NCBI RefSeq assembly: GCF_000968015.1
Contig: NZ_LACH01000055.1
Location: 1 to 64,000, forward strand
Direction of reading: 5' to 3'
Origin: Pseudomonas fluorescens
GTDB lineage: Bacteria > Pseudomonadota > Gammaproteobacteria > Pseudomonadales > Pseudomonadaceae
DNA: 64,000 nt
The position numbers and the translations under genes are program-made. This document shows, in pieces, positions 34,725 to 43,032 of this stretch; the stretch's first letter is position 1, and every line of letters begins with the position of its first letter. Under the pieces are notes generated by a model, which searched no databases, was not told the DNA's origin, and saw nothing but the letters and a program-made list of their open reading frames with translations.

Positions 34725-35660
34725 ATGAAAGGAGACGCTTCTCTATTTGCAGCCATTGACCTTGGTTCTAATGCGTTTCGCATGATGATCGGCCAGTCAG
34801 TCAGACGGCGTCAGGGGTTCGTGATCCAGGAAGTGAAAACCCTGCGTGAACCTGTCCGTTTGGCGGAAGGGTTTCAAGGCGGGGCGCTGGACGAGTTGGC
34901 TTTGGATCGGGGATGGCAAGCGCTCGCGCGATTCGGCAAAAAGTTACGCGGCTTCGAGGCCGGTCGTGTGCGGGCAGTGGCGACCAGCGCTGTGCGCGAA
35001 GCCGACAATGCGCAACTGTTTTTAGCCAGCGCGGAGCGGCACCTGGGGTTTCGGATTGATGTCATCTCTGGGCATGAAGAGGCCCGACTGGTGTACGCGG
35101 GTATTGCCCATACGATACCCGGTACCGAAAACAGGCGACTGGTCGTGGATATCGGCGGCGGTTCCACTGAATTGATTCTGGGGCAGGGCGCTCAGCCCCT
35201 GATGACCGAGAGTATCGCCATAGGCAGCGGCACCTTCGGCGCACGTTACTTTCAGGGTGGCTGTATCACGGCTCAGGCGCTCCTGGAAGCTGAGCGTGTA
35301 GCCACTCTACAATTTGAAAAAGTGGCGCGTCGTTATCGCACGCTGGGTTGGCAGCAAGTGATTGGCTCTTCAGGCACCGCACGGATGCTGGCCAAAGTCC
35401 TCAAGGCCAACGGGTTGAACGACTATGGCGAAAGCGGCATCACCTACAGCGGTCTGTTGCGCCTGTCGTTGCGCCTGCTTGAAGTGGGGCATGTCAAACA
35501 ACTCGGCCTGTCGGGCTTGCAACCCCATCGCCAAAGTATCTTGCCTGGAGGTCTGGTGCTGATGCTGGCGGCATTCAAGGTGTTTGGTGTCTCGCACATG
35601 ACGCCTTCCGAGCCGGGTCTGAGGTTCGGCGTTCTTCATGGTCTGATGAGTAAACACTGA
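34725..35660 (+). CDS. Ppx/GppA family phosphatase, short form
   Basis: A 311-residue member of the exopolyphosphatase/guanosine pentaphosphatase family (ASKHA fold). Phosphate-binding loops AIDLGSNAFRMMIG (about residues 10-23) and VVDIGGGSTELILG (about 141-154) are clear, and VRAVATSAVREADN is typical. At about 310 residues it lacks the C-terminal HD-type domains of the ~500-residue Ppx, like the short PPX2-type enzymes. Hydrolysis of polyphosphate or pppGpp is likely. It has AAGGA 7 bases before the ATG and sits 191 bp after the CHAD gene. Confidence 0.88.
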   Translation: MKGDASLFAAIDLGSNAFRMMIGQSVRRRQGFVIQEVKTLREPVRLAEGFQGGALDELALDRGWQALARFGKKLRGFEAGRVRAVATSAVREADNAQLFLASAERHLGFRIDVISGHEEARLVYAGIAHTIPGTENRRLVVDIGGGSTELILGQGAQPLMTESIAIGSGTFGARYFQGGCITAQALLEAERVATLQFEKVARRYRTLGWQQVIGSSGTARMLAKVLKANGLNDYGESGITYSGLLRLSLRLLEVGHVKQLGLSGLQPHRQSILPGGLVLMLAAFKVFGVSHMTPSEPGLRFGVLHGLMSKH

Positions 35661-35720
35661 TCAGCCCGTAGCAACCTTGCCTCGATGAAGGCCAACAGTT
35701 TGAAACAGGGGAAGAACGTT

Positions 35721-36137
35721 ATGGCTGACAAATGTCGGGTGCTGTTCGTTTGCGCAAAAAATGACGTTCGTTCACTCATGGCAGAAGCACTGCTGCGACA
35801 CACTGACTCGGTACACTTCGAAGCTTTCAGCGCTGGCCTCGAAGCCAGTGAGATCGACTCACGCACCTTGGAATCTCTCGATCACATTGGGGTAGACCGC
35901 GTGGGGTTACGCAGTAAAGCAATCGATGAGTTTGAGGGACAGCCGTTCGACTATGTCATCACTCTGTGCGATAAATCGTCCGAAGAAGCCTCTCGGATGC
36001 CGTCTTCTGGCGAGGTGATGGTGTGGAGTTTTGAAGATCCGACGACCAGCGAGCGACATGAGCCTTTTCGTCATGCCCTTCAGGAAATTCACGACCGCAT
36101 CAAGATGTTCGTCACCGTGAAGACCAGACAGTCATAG
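35721..36137 (+). CDS. Low-molecular-weight protein tyrosine phosphatase / ArsC-like protein
   Basis: A 138-residue LMW-PTP-fold protein. The phosphate loop FVCAKNDVRSLMAEALL contains C-X5-R (residues about 10-16) and DYVITLCDKS provides the second cysteine seen in thioredoxin-type arsenate reductases. The canonical Asp-Pro loop is replaced by WSFEDPTTSE, as in ArsC-type members. Function could be arsenate reduction or dephosphorylation; no ars genes are nearby. ATG 35721 has AGGGGAAG upstream. The terminator downstream carries the element C insertion. Confidence 0.85.
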   Translation: MADKCRVLFVCAKNDVRSLMAEALLRHTDSVHFEAFSAGLEASEIDSRTLESLDHIGVDRVGLRSKAIDEFEGQPFDYVITLCDKSSEEASRMPSSGEVMVWSFEDPTTSERHEPFRHALQEIHDRIKMFVTVKTRQS

Positions 36138-36157
36138 ATCCAGGGAGGGCTCTGGGT
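36138..36157 (+). terminator. Terminator hairpin of the phosphatase gene, disrupted by element C
   Basis: GATCCAG (36138-36144) can pair with CTGGGTC. The 3' arm and T-run (GGGCTCTGGGTCCATTTTTTT) now lie at 36364-36384, on the far side of element C, while the target duplication leaves GGGCTCTGGGT here. The intact ancestral hairpin plus T-run can be reconstructed by deleting the element and one repeat copy. Confidence 0.6.
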
Positions 36158-36363
36158 TAATGCCGATCAGTTAAGCCGCAATGCAGTCCGTAGCAGCTGG
36201 CGAAGCCTGCGTTCGGCTGCGTAGCAGTCGTAAAATCAGCAACTGCGGTGTGTCAGGTGGACTGCGTTAGCCGGATTCACGACTGCTACGCAGCCGAACG
36301 CAGGCTTCGCCAGCTGCTACAAGGTTTGCGGCGCAGCTGAAATTGCTTAACTGAGTGGTATTA
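36158..36363. mobile_element. 206-bp MITE with IS4-type ends enclosing a REP pair (element C)
   Basis: The left end TAATGCCGATCAGTTAAG (36158-36175) equals the IS4 end as I recall it. The right end (36346-36363) is its complement with 3 mismatches. A perfect 11-bp direct repeat GGGCTCTGGGT flanks it (36147-36157, 36364-36374). The inside holds two inverted REP units of a different type (GTAGCAGCTGGCGAAGCCTG at 36189-36208 and its complement near 36301-36320). No coding capacity. Confidence 0.82.
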
Positions 36364-36589
36364 GGGCTCTGGGTCCATTTTTTTTTTGCTCGTCATTGGC
36401 CCCAGCGAGGTGTGTCACGGGCGTTAGTATTTTTCCATCCTGCCGCTCTTCCCACAGGGAAAAATCGTTCTAAAAAGCCCGCCTTGCGCTTTGCACTTTG
36501 TACTAATCTTGAACTTGTAGGTGAAGACGCAGACTGATGCGCAAGCGGATGGCGAGGAAACGTGGGGCGCGTTCCGAAGGGTACACGGT

Positions 36590-36741
36590 TAGAAAGATCT
36601 CCGCGCTGAGATCCAGCCCTTATGCCGTGTGAAGCAGGACAGCACAAAACTGTTCTGTGGGAAGCCTGATAAACCTTGTAAGCCGGAGACCAGCACCGGC
36701 CACCTACTCGATTTACAAAGCCCGCCTTGTGCGGGCTTTTT
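36590..36741 (+). ncRNA. Possible small RNA resembling a phage C4-type antisense RNA
   Basis: Within the 541-bp gap 36375-36915, GAAGCCTGATAAACCTTGTA, AGCCGGAGACCAGCACCGGCC and a strong terminator (AAAGCCCGC-CTTGT-GCGGGCTTT-TTC, 36717-36741) follow each other. From memory this organisation resembles the C4 antisense RNA/ash region of P4-like satellites, copies of which are scattered in Pseudomonas genomes. An earlier partial copy of the terminator arm (AAAAAGCCCGCCTTGCG) is at 36473-36489. The hairpin is secure, the RNA family is a guess, and no prophage genes are adjacent. Confidence 0.3.
36717..36741 (+). terminator. Strong rho-independent terminator
   Basis: AAAGCCCGC (36717-36725), loop CTTGT, GCGGGCTTT (36731-36739) followed by TTC. 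The perfect 9-bp stem with flanking A and T tracts could work in both directions. Confidence 0.8.
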
Positions 36742-36915
36742 CGTGTCCGCAGGATCCGTTTGTATCGGAACGTATCCCGCGCACCTGCAGCTACCTTCGC
36801 ATACAAAACCAGGGCATTGGCGACACTTGCGCGATACACGGCGGCCTCTCAATAGAGCCACCGCATCCGCGGCAAGCTCCGCGCGGCATTCCCGCGCACT
36901 GATTGGAGAAATGCC

Positions 36916-37356
36916 ATGTCCCGTTTCAACCACTGTATCTCCGCTGGCATGCTCGGCGTCGCCGTTGCCGCGGCACTCACCGCTTTCGCGGGGCTCTCTC
37001 AAGCTCAAGAGGCGCCTGCGGCAAAAAGCTGGCAGGCGGGCCTTCACCGTACCGATCTGCTGCGCCAGGACCTCGACGTCGCCGGGCGTGAAGTGATCCA
37101 GGTCCGCGTTGATTTCGAGCCGGGTGTGGTGTCCCCCAAGCATTCCCATCCCGGGGTGGAAGTGGCCCACGTCATTGAGGGCACGTTTGAATACCAACTC
37201 GAGGGTCAGCCTCCTGTAACGCTCAAGGCTGGCGATTCCTTGTACATCCCCGCAGGCACCGCGCACGTCGCGAAGAACGTCGGCGCGAACAAAGCGTCTG
37301 AGCTGGCGACGTACATTGTGAAGAAAGACACGCCACTGGTCGTACTGGAAAAGTAA
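36916..37356 (+). CDS. Periplasmic cupin-domain protein
   Basis: A 146-residue protein with a signal peptide (hydrophobic residues 10-28, cleavage probably after LSQAQ/A near residue 31). A single cupin_2 domain follows (residues about 60-130). Its metal-ligand motifs are KHSHPGVEVAHVIEG and, in the second motif, PAGTAHVAKN. Similar small secreted cupins are common in Pseudomonas and have no assigned function. TTGGAGAAATGCC gives a good ribosome site. It converges with the drug exporter, leaving a 13-bp gap. Confidence 0.85.
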   Translation: MSRFNHCISAGMLGVAVAAALTAFAGLSQAQEAPAAKSWQAGLHRTDLLRQDLDVAGREVIQVRVDFEPGVVSPKHSHPGVEVAHVIEGTFEYQLEGQPPVTLKAGDSLYIPAGTAHVAKNVGANKASELATYIVKKDTPLVVLEK

Positions 37357-37369
37357 ACGACCTGTCGGC

Positions 37370-38800
37370 TTACCGGCGGTCACGACGCACGGCCAGCGCG
37401 CGGCTTCCCAGCGCGATGGTCAGTGCGACTGAGATCAGCACCAGCGCCACGGCGAAGGTGATCCGCAGACCGCTGGCCACCGCTTCGGGTTGCGCCGTTG
37501 CAATGTCGACCGAGGCCGATGCGAGCGCGAACACCGCGCCCAAGGCGGACGCCCCCGTGATCAGCCCCAGATTGCGCGACAGGTTGAGCAGGCCGGAGAT
37601 GACGCCTCGCTGGTCCGGCTGAACATCCGCCATGACCGCCGTGTTGTTGGCTGTCTGGAACAGGGCATAGCCGATAGTAATCACGACCATGGGGCCGATG
37701 TAGCCGCTGATGCCGAACGTCTCCGGCAGTACCGACAACGTGAAGCATCCAGTCGCCATTGCCACGAGTCCGGCGAGGGTCATGCGTTGGGCGCCAAAGC
37801 GGTCGGCAATACGGCCGGCGGGCACACCCGTCAGTGCCGCGACAAAAGGCCCGACCGACAAAACCAGTCCAACCAGAACGGCATCGAGCCCCAGCCCATG
37901 CGCGAGATAGAAGGGCCCGACCACGAGCGTCGCCATCATCACGGTTGCGACGAGCAGGCTCATGGCGAGGCTACCGCTGAGCACGGGATCACGGAACATC
38001 GCCAATCGAATCAACGGTGAGGTGACGCGAGCTTCGGTGAATACAAAGAGGCAGGCGCCGCCGCCCGCCGCCAACAGCAAGGCGATGTTGAACGGACCGA
38101 AACTGCCTCGCCCAAGGGTCATCGCCAGCGCGTAAGCGGCGAGCGTCAACGCCAGCAGCAGTGTGCCCAGCGGGTCGAAGCCGGCGCGATCGGTCGAGGG
38201 CTTCTGGCGATCGGCGGGCAAGTAGCGATGCGCGAGCACCAGCGTCAGCAAGCCCAGCGGTACGGTGATGAGGAAAATCGCGCGCCAGCCGAACCCGCCA
38301 ATCAGCAGGCCACCGAGCGACGGTCCCATCGCGGTGCCAATCGCCGACATCGTCCCGAGCAAGCCCATGGCGCTGCCGGTTTTTGCCTTCGATACCGTCT
38401 CGCCGACAAAGGCCATGGTCAGCGCCATCATGATTGCCGCACCGATTCCCTGTAGCGCCCGGGCGCCAATCAGCAACCAGAGTGTGGGCGCAAACCCGCA
38501 CAGGGCCGACGCCAGCGTAAACACGCCGATGCCGGTCAAGAGCAGCCGCCGACGCCCAGTGATGTCACCGAGCCGACCGACACTGACGATCAGGGTGGTA
38601 ATGGCCAGAAGGTAGGCGAGGACAATCCACTGCACGTGCTGGAAGGAGGCGTTGAACACCTGGGCCAAGGTCGGCAAACCCACATTGGCGATGCTGGTGC
38701 CGAGCGAGGACAGCAGCATCGACAGCGAAAGACTGGCCAGCGCCCACCGAACCGACGGTGTCTGTTGCGCACGCTCTGCGATTGCACTGAGTGATTTCAT
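37370..38800 (-). CDS. MFS drug exporter, DHA2 (QacA/EmrB) family
   Basis: A 476-residue, 14-helix proton antiporter. Signatures are QWIVLAYLLAITTLIVSVGRLGDITGRRRLLLTG (about residues 52-85) and GTAMGPSLGGLLIGGFGWRAIFLITVPLG (motif C, about 138-166). Exports cationic or other lipophilic drugs; no partner adaptor is encoded here, so it probably acts alone across the inner membrane. ATG 38800 has GAGGA 6 bases upstream. Divergent from a LysR gene that is the likely regulator. Confidence 0.9.
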   Translation of the reverse strand: MKSLSAIAERAQQTPSVRWALASLSLSMLLSSLGTSIANVGLPTLAQVFNASFQHVQWIVLAYLLAITTLIVSVGRLGDITGRRRLLLTGIGVFTLASALCGFAPTLWLLIGARALQGIGAAIMMALTMAFVGETVSKAKTGSAMGLLGTMSAIGTAMGPSLGGLLIGGFGWRAIFLITVPLGLLTLVLAHRYLPADRQKPSTDRAGFDPLGTLLLALTLAAYALAMTLGRGSFGPFNIALLLAAGGGACLFVFTEARVTSPLIRLAMFRDPVLSGSLAMSLLVATVMMATLVVGPFYLAHGLGLDAVLVGLVLSVGPFVAALTGVPAGRIADRFGAQRMTLAGLVAMATGCFTLSVLPETFGISGYIGPMVVITIGYALFQTANNTAVMADVQPDQRGVISGLLNLSRNLGLITGASALGAVFALASASVDIATAQPEAVASGLRITFAVALVLISVALTIALGSRALAVRRDRR

Positions 38801-38934
38801 GCTGTTCCTCTTTTCTGGCCACTCCCGAAGCGGAGCTATCAGAAATCTACGCCTCGGCCTAACATGGCGGAAGGCGCACCGTTTGCACTTGATACGTGCG
38901 TTCAACGCCATATCACTCTGCCGCGGGGCGCTGC

Positions 38935-39825
38935 ATGTCCACTCCCGATTTCAATTTGCTGGTCACCCTTGATGTGCTGCTCGCCGAAGGTAGCGTGGCA
39001 CGCGCCGCCAAGCGCTTGCGCCTGAGCCCGTCGGCCATGAGCCGGGCACTGGCGCGATTGCGTGAAACCACCGGCGATCCGCTGTTGGTCAGGGCCGGGC
39101 GCGGTCTGGTTGCCACCCCGCGAGCGCTCGAACTGCGTGAGCGAGTCAGTCAGTTGGTGCAGGACGCAGAAGCGGTCCTTCGGCCTGCCGAGCAACCCGA
39201 CCTCAAACAGCTGAGCCGCACGTTCACGCTGCGCACCAGTGAAGGCTTTGTCGAGAATTTTGGCGCGGACCTGATTGCCCGCGTCGCCGAGCAAGCCCCT
39301 GGCGTGCGGCTGCGCTTCATGCACAAACCCGACAAAGACAGCGCGTCACTGCGCGACGGGACGGTCGATCTGGAAACGGGAGTGGTGGGGACAGCCGCTG
39401 GCCCGGAGTTGCGAACCCAAGGATTGTTTCGGGACCGTTTTATTGGCGTCGTGCGAATGGGGCATCCTCTGAGCGAAGGCGAGATAACCCCCGCACGTTA
39501 TGCGGCAGGCAGCCACATCAGCGTGTCTCGGCGGGGGCTCGACAAGGGACCCATTGATGAGGCCCTTGAGCGCCTGGAACTGGAGCGGCAGATAGCAACC
39601 ATCGTCGCAGGCGTCTCCACTGCGCTGGCGCTCGCCCGGACCACCGACCTGATCGCCAGCGTTCCTGAACGCCACACCGCCAGCCTGCGCACCGGCATGC
39701 ACAGCTTTGCACTGCCGTTGTCACTTCCAGCGTTCACCGTCGCCATGCTCTGGCATCCGCGGCTGGATGCCGACCCTGTGTATCGCTGGTTACGGGGTTG
39801 CCTTCGAGAGGTGTGTTCCGAGTAA
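38935..39825 (+). CDS. LysR family transcriptional regulator
   Basis: A 296-residue LysR regulator with the helix-turn-helix at residues 15-60 (AEGSVARAAKRLRLSPSAMSRALARLRETTGDPLLVRAGRG), a subtype resembling NahR/LinR/PcpR. Divergent from the DHA2 exporter (134 bp between starts), it probably controls that gene in response to an exported compound. The frame is open to 38896 but the family N-terminus fits ATG 38935. Confidence 0.88.
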   Translation: MSTPDFNLLVTLDVLLAEGSVARAAKRLRLSPSAMSRALARLRETTGDPLLVRAGRGLVATPRALELRERVSQLVQDAEAVLRPAEQPDLKQLSRTFTLRTSEGFVENFGADLIARVAEQAPGVRLRFMHKPDKDSASLRDGTVDLETGVVGTAAGPELRTQGLFRDRFIGVVRMGHPLSEGEITPARYAAGSHISVSRRGLDKGPIDEALERLELERQIATIVAGVSTALALARTTDLIASVPERHTASLRTGMHSFALPLSLPAFTVAMLWHPRLDADPVYRWLRGCLREVCSE

Positions 39826-40308
39826 AAATTGTCAGATTTGATCTAATGTTCATTATTGAAACTATGATGTTTCACTTGTGTAACTATCGCATGATTATTC
39901 TGGTTCTATCAGTGAGTCATTTTGGTATAAAAATATTTTGAACTTATTAATATGAGTGCGGTAGCTGCAAGTATTTTGCGTAAATGGGAATTAACTGCTG
40001 ATGCCGTTAAGTGGCGCAACGCTATCAGTGGTGGCAATTAACTAGTAGTGAGTATAGTTGTAAAGATTGAGTTACTAAGTGTGTGTAAGCTGATGAAATA
40101 TAGGTAATTATTTTTTGAGGGTGATTAGACGCTTTACCGAGCCGTCGCGCGGTGAGCAAGGCGGGATTCAATTAAGAGTCATGGCGAAATATTGGCGGTC
40201 GATATATCAGAAAAATAACTTCATAATAATACTGACGTATTTCTGATGCGGTGCTAGTGTTTCTAACTCCTTTTAACCGTACTTGTCTGTCTGTCGAGGC
40301 CGTGCGTC
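39826..40308. promoter_or_regulatory. Long AT-rich leader upstream of the polysaccharide locus
   Basis: This 483-bp gap is strikingly AT-rich compared with its flanks (for example TATAAAAATATTTTGAACTTATTAATATG near 39925-39954, split here only to show composition) and contains no gene I can support. Such leaders in Pseudomonas often bind the H-NS-like proteins MvaT/MvaU and carry several promoters. I found no convincing AlgU (GAACTT-N16-TCTGA) or sigma-54 promoter. Confidence 0.4.
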
Positions 40309-41697
40309 ATGACGACTCCAACTCCACGGATTGCGATACTGGGTAATAGAGTTCCAAGCTTGAATCTTCCAGAGCTTGAGCACTTCACTGATCTGGGCAG
40401 CTTGTTGGCTGCACCTGCATTTGATGTGGTGCTGCTGGACCTGCCAGCGGTTTATTCCGGGCGGGTGCTTCGAAAGTTGCGCACCCTTCACCCTTATCGC
40501 TACAGCCTCATTTACTGCTGCCGTGATCAGAACGGCTGGTGTGAAGCCTTGGGTGATGGCGCGTGCCCTGTAGAATCCAGCGAAATAAGAACCCTCTGGG
40601 GGATATGGCAAGAACGCTACAGGTTGTTCAAACGGGGTTCTGCCCCCGAGCGTTTTGAAAGTCGGGTGCTTTCATGGTTGTGGTTGCGTGACAACGCTCA
40701 CATCTATGCCCTTCGAGACCCGGAGGTGCCTCAGCATTATCGCTATCCGTTGCTGGATGCCCTGGCTGATAACGAGCAGGTCAACTCGTTTGTCTGGCTC
40801 AGTCTGATGGTGCAGCAGGACTGGCTGGAGGAGGGGGTTCTGGTCGATCGCGTTCGCCTGTGTTCGGAGTGTGGCTCGGGCCGGCTCAATTACATTGATG
40901 TGTGTGCCGAATGTCAGGCCCTGGACATTTCACGGCAGCCTTCATTGCACTGCTTTACCTGTGGGCATGTGGGGCCACAGGAATCCTTTCTCAAAGACGG
41001 GGTGTTGTTGTGCCCCAACTGCTTGAACCGGTTGCGCCATATCGGCAGTGATTACGACCGCCCGATGGAGAACTATCGCTGTCGGTCATGTCAGGCGTTT
41101 TTTGTCGATGCCGACGTGCAGGCACGCTGCCTGGATTGCGGCCTGTCGCACACGCCTGACAAGTTGCGAGTACGCGAGGTCAGAGATTTCCGCCTGGCCG
41201 AGGCCGGCCGTTTCCGCTGCCGCCAGGAGTTCAGCGATCAAACGGTCCGTCACTTCGGTCGTCTCAATCTGTTAGGCGGCAAGGATTTCTATGACCTGCT
41301 GACCTGGCAGATGCAGGTCGTACGCCGCTACCAGACGCCTGTCTTCTCACTGCTCGGTCTGCGCTTCGTCAACCTGGCCGGCACGTTGACTCGCCTGGGT
41401 GAACACCACGGCCATGCCTTCATCGATAGCGTGGCTGATCGTTTGAAGGAAACCGTCAGGGAAACAGACCGCTGCTCTCGCAGTACCGAAGAGTACTTCT
41501 GGATCATGCTTCCCCATACCGATGGCAAGGGCCTGGAGACCGTCAAGCAACGCTTGGGCCGGGTCGCCGAGTTGTTTTCAGCACCGGAGGTCAGTGACAT
41601 TTCCCTGCGTGTCGTCAGCATCACGGCGCCCCAGGATCTTCTCGAACAAGAAGATGGCGAACTACTCCTGGCCCGTCTGGCCAGTGAGTTGGCGTGA
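40309..41697 (+). CDS. TackOD1 zinc-ribbon protein with a degenerate GGDEF domain
   Basis: A 462-residue cytoplasmic protein. The middle part resembles the TackOD1 output domain and has six CxxC pairs (C185/188, 199/202, 215/218, 235/238, 258/261, 274/277), enough for three zinc ribbons. Residues about 315-460 align with GGDEF domains. The active-site GG(D/E)EF is replaced by TEEYF (393-397), so cyclase activity is not expected, but the inhibitory-site motif RETD (384-387) sits exactly where RxxD does in PleD (five residues before the signature). That is the PelD situation: a dead cyclase acting as a c-di-GMP receptor. First gene of a five-gene locus with a processive glycosyltransferase. Confidence 0.75.
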   Translation: MTTPTPRIAILGNRVPSLNLPELEHFTDLGSLLAAPAFDVVLLDLPAVYSGRVLRKLRTLHPYRYSLIYCCRDQNGWCEALGDGACPVESSEIRTLWGIWQERYRLFKRGSAPERFESRVLSWLWLRDNAHIYALRDPEVPQHYRYPLLDALADNEQVNSFVWLSLMVQQDWLEEGVLVDRVRLCSECGSGRLNYIDVCAECQALDISRQPSLHCFTCGHVGPQESFLKDGVLLCPNCLNRLRHIGSDYDRPMENYRCRSCQAFFVDADVQARCLDCGLSHTPDKLRVREVRDFRLAEAGRFRCRQEFSDQTVRHFGRLNLLGGKDFYDLLTWQMQVVRRYQTPVFSLLGLRFVNLAGTLTRLGEHHGHAFIDSVADRLKETVRETDRCSRSTEEYFWIMLPHTDGKGLETVKQRLGRVAELFSAPEVSDISLRVVSITAPQDLLEQEDGELLLARLASELA

Positions 41698-41703
41698 CCT
41701 GCC

Positions 41704-43032
41704 ATGAGCCCTTTAATGGAGCAACTCTATAACGCACTCAGCGGGATCATGGGGCCGGATGGTTTGAGCCGGTTGTTTTTCATGCTTTTCCCCTTGTTTC
41801 TGATCTTTGAATTACCCCTGATGATCATGGTGATGCTGGGTGTGTTGCGCTGGTTCACACGTCGGCGCACCCGTGTGCCGAAGATCAGCGTCTATCGGCC
41901 AAGGGTCTCTTGCATCATTACCTGCTACAGCGAGGGGATGGATGTTCAGACCACGCTGTTAAGCCTGTGCGAGCAGACGTACCCCGGCCACATCGAGATG
42001 ATTCCGGTGGTGGACGGGGCCACGGTGAACCAGCCGACGCTCAGCGCCGTGCGCAGTTTCAGCGTGGATCCGCAGTTGTACCCCAGACGCCATTTGCGCC
42101 CGATCGCCAAATGGCAGAGGGGCGGGCGGGTGTCATCGTTGAACGCCGGCCTGTCGCTTGCCAGCGGTGAAATCGTGATGGCGCTTGATGGTGACACGTC
42201 CTTCGACAACAACATGGTCAGCTCCATCGTGCGCCATTTCGAGGACCCGTCGGTCCCTGCGGTCGCCGGTAGCCTGCGAGTGCGCAATGTCTGGGCTTCC
42301 TGGGTGACCGCGATGCAGGCGCTGGAATACCTGTTATCCATCCACATGTCGAAAATCGGTCTGGCCGAATGGAACCTGGTCAATAACGTCTCGGGGGCCT
42401 TCGGGGCATTCCGCCGCAGCTTTCTGGTGAAAATCGGTGGCTGGAACACGCACACCGCGGAGGATCTGGACCTGACGTTGCGCATCAAAAGTTACTTCAA
42501 GCGACACGACTTGAGGATTCCCTTCGAGCCGGAAGCGATTGGACACACCGATGCACCGTCGACGCTCAGTCAGTTTCTGATGCAGCGCTTGCGCTGGGAT
42601 GGCGACCTGTTTTTTCTCTACATCAGAAAGCACAACCACAACATCAACCCCAGCTTGTTGGGCTGGCCGACCTTTCTGATGATCCTGCTCAGCGGCTTCT
42701 TTTTTCAGCTGGTGCTGCCGTTCCTCATCTTCAGCTACACCTTGCTGGCGTTATTTGTTCTGCCGGGCAAGACGCTGTTGTTTCTGTTCGTACTGATCTA
42801 TGCGCTGTACCTGACGATCACGGCGCTGTTGTTCGGCGCCATGTTGTTGATGGTCTCCGACCGACCTGCAAAGGACATGACCCTGGGGTTGTTGGTGCCT
42901 TTCTTCCCGCTGTTCATGCTACTCCTGCGGTGCTGGAGCGCAGTGGCCATGCTCAACGAGATCTTTCGCCGGGGCCACGAAGAAAGCTCTATGGCACCGT
43001 GGTGGGTGCTTAAACGAGCCACGAGGTTTTGA
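41704..43032 (+). CDS. Membrane glycosyltransferase, GT2 family, processive-synthase type
   Basis: A 442-residue inner-membrane polysaccharide synthase. Two N-terminal helices (about residues 21-52) precede a GT-A domain with D104 (VVDGAT), the DxD D162-G-D164, the catalytic base D254 (AED) and Q294-RLRW-298, the Q(Q/R)xRW motif of cellulose, chitin, hyaluronan and PNAG synthases. Three or four C-terminal helices (about 310-425) form the export channel. No PilZ domain is present, so c-di-GMP control would have to come from another protein such as the upstream dead-GGDEF protein. Sugar donor unknown. Confidence 0.88.
   Translation: MSPLMEQLYNALSGIMGPDGLSRLFFMLFPLFLIFELPLMIMVMLGVLRWFTRRRTRVPKISVYRPRVSCIITCYSEGMDVQTTLLSLCEQTYPGHIEMIPVVDGATVNQPTLSAVRSFSVDPQLYPRRHLRPIAKWQRGGRVSSLNAGLSLASGEIVMALDGDTSFDNNMVSSIVRHFEDPSVPAVAGSLRVRNVWASWVTAMQALEYLLSIHMSKIGLAEWNLVNNVSGAFGAFRRSFLVKIGGWNTHTAEDLDLTLRIKSYFKRHDLRIPFEPEAIGHTDAPSTLSQFLMQRLRWDGDLFFLYIRKHNHNINPSLLGWPTFLMILLSGFFFQLVLPFLIFSYTLLALFVLPGKTLLFLFVLIYALYLTITALLFGAMLLMVSDRPAKDMTLGLLVPFFPLFMLLLRCWSAVAMLNEIFRRGHEESSMAPWWVLKRATRF

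Noticed and set aside
36638..36715. Cobalamin riboswitch
   Set aside because: AGCCGGAGACC resembles a B12 box, but one base is missing, the other conserved segments are absent, and the downstream cupin has no link to cobalamin.
36589..37383. 264-residue minus-strand frame over the cupin gene
   Set aside because: It overlaps the cupin with signal peptide and ribosome site; its C-terminal half matches the recurrent ash-like sequence and probably is not translated as one protein.
39936..39965. AlgU (extracytoplasmic sigma) promoter before the polysaccharide locus
   Set aside because: GAACTT is present but no TCTGA-like -10 occurs at 16-17 bp.
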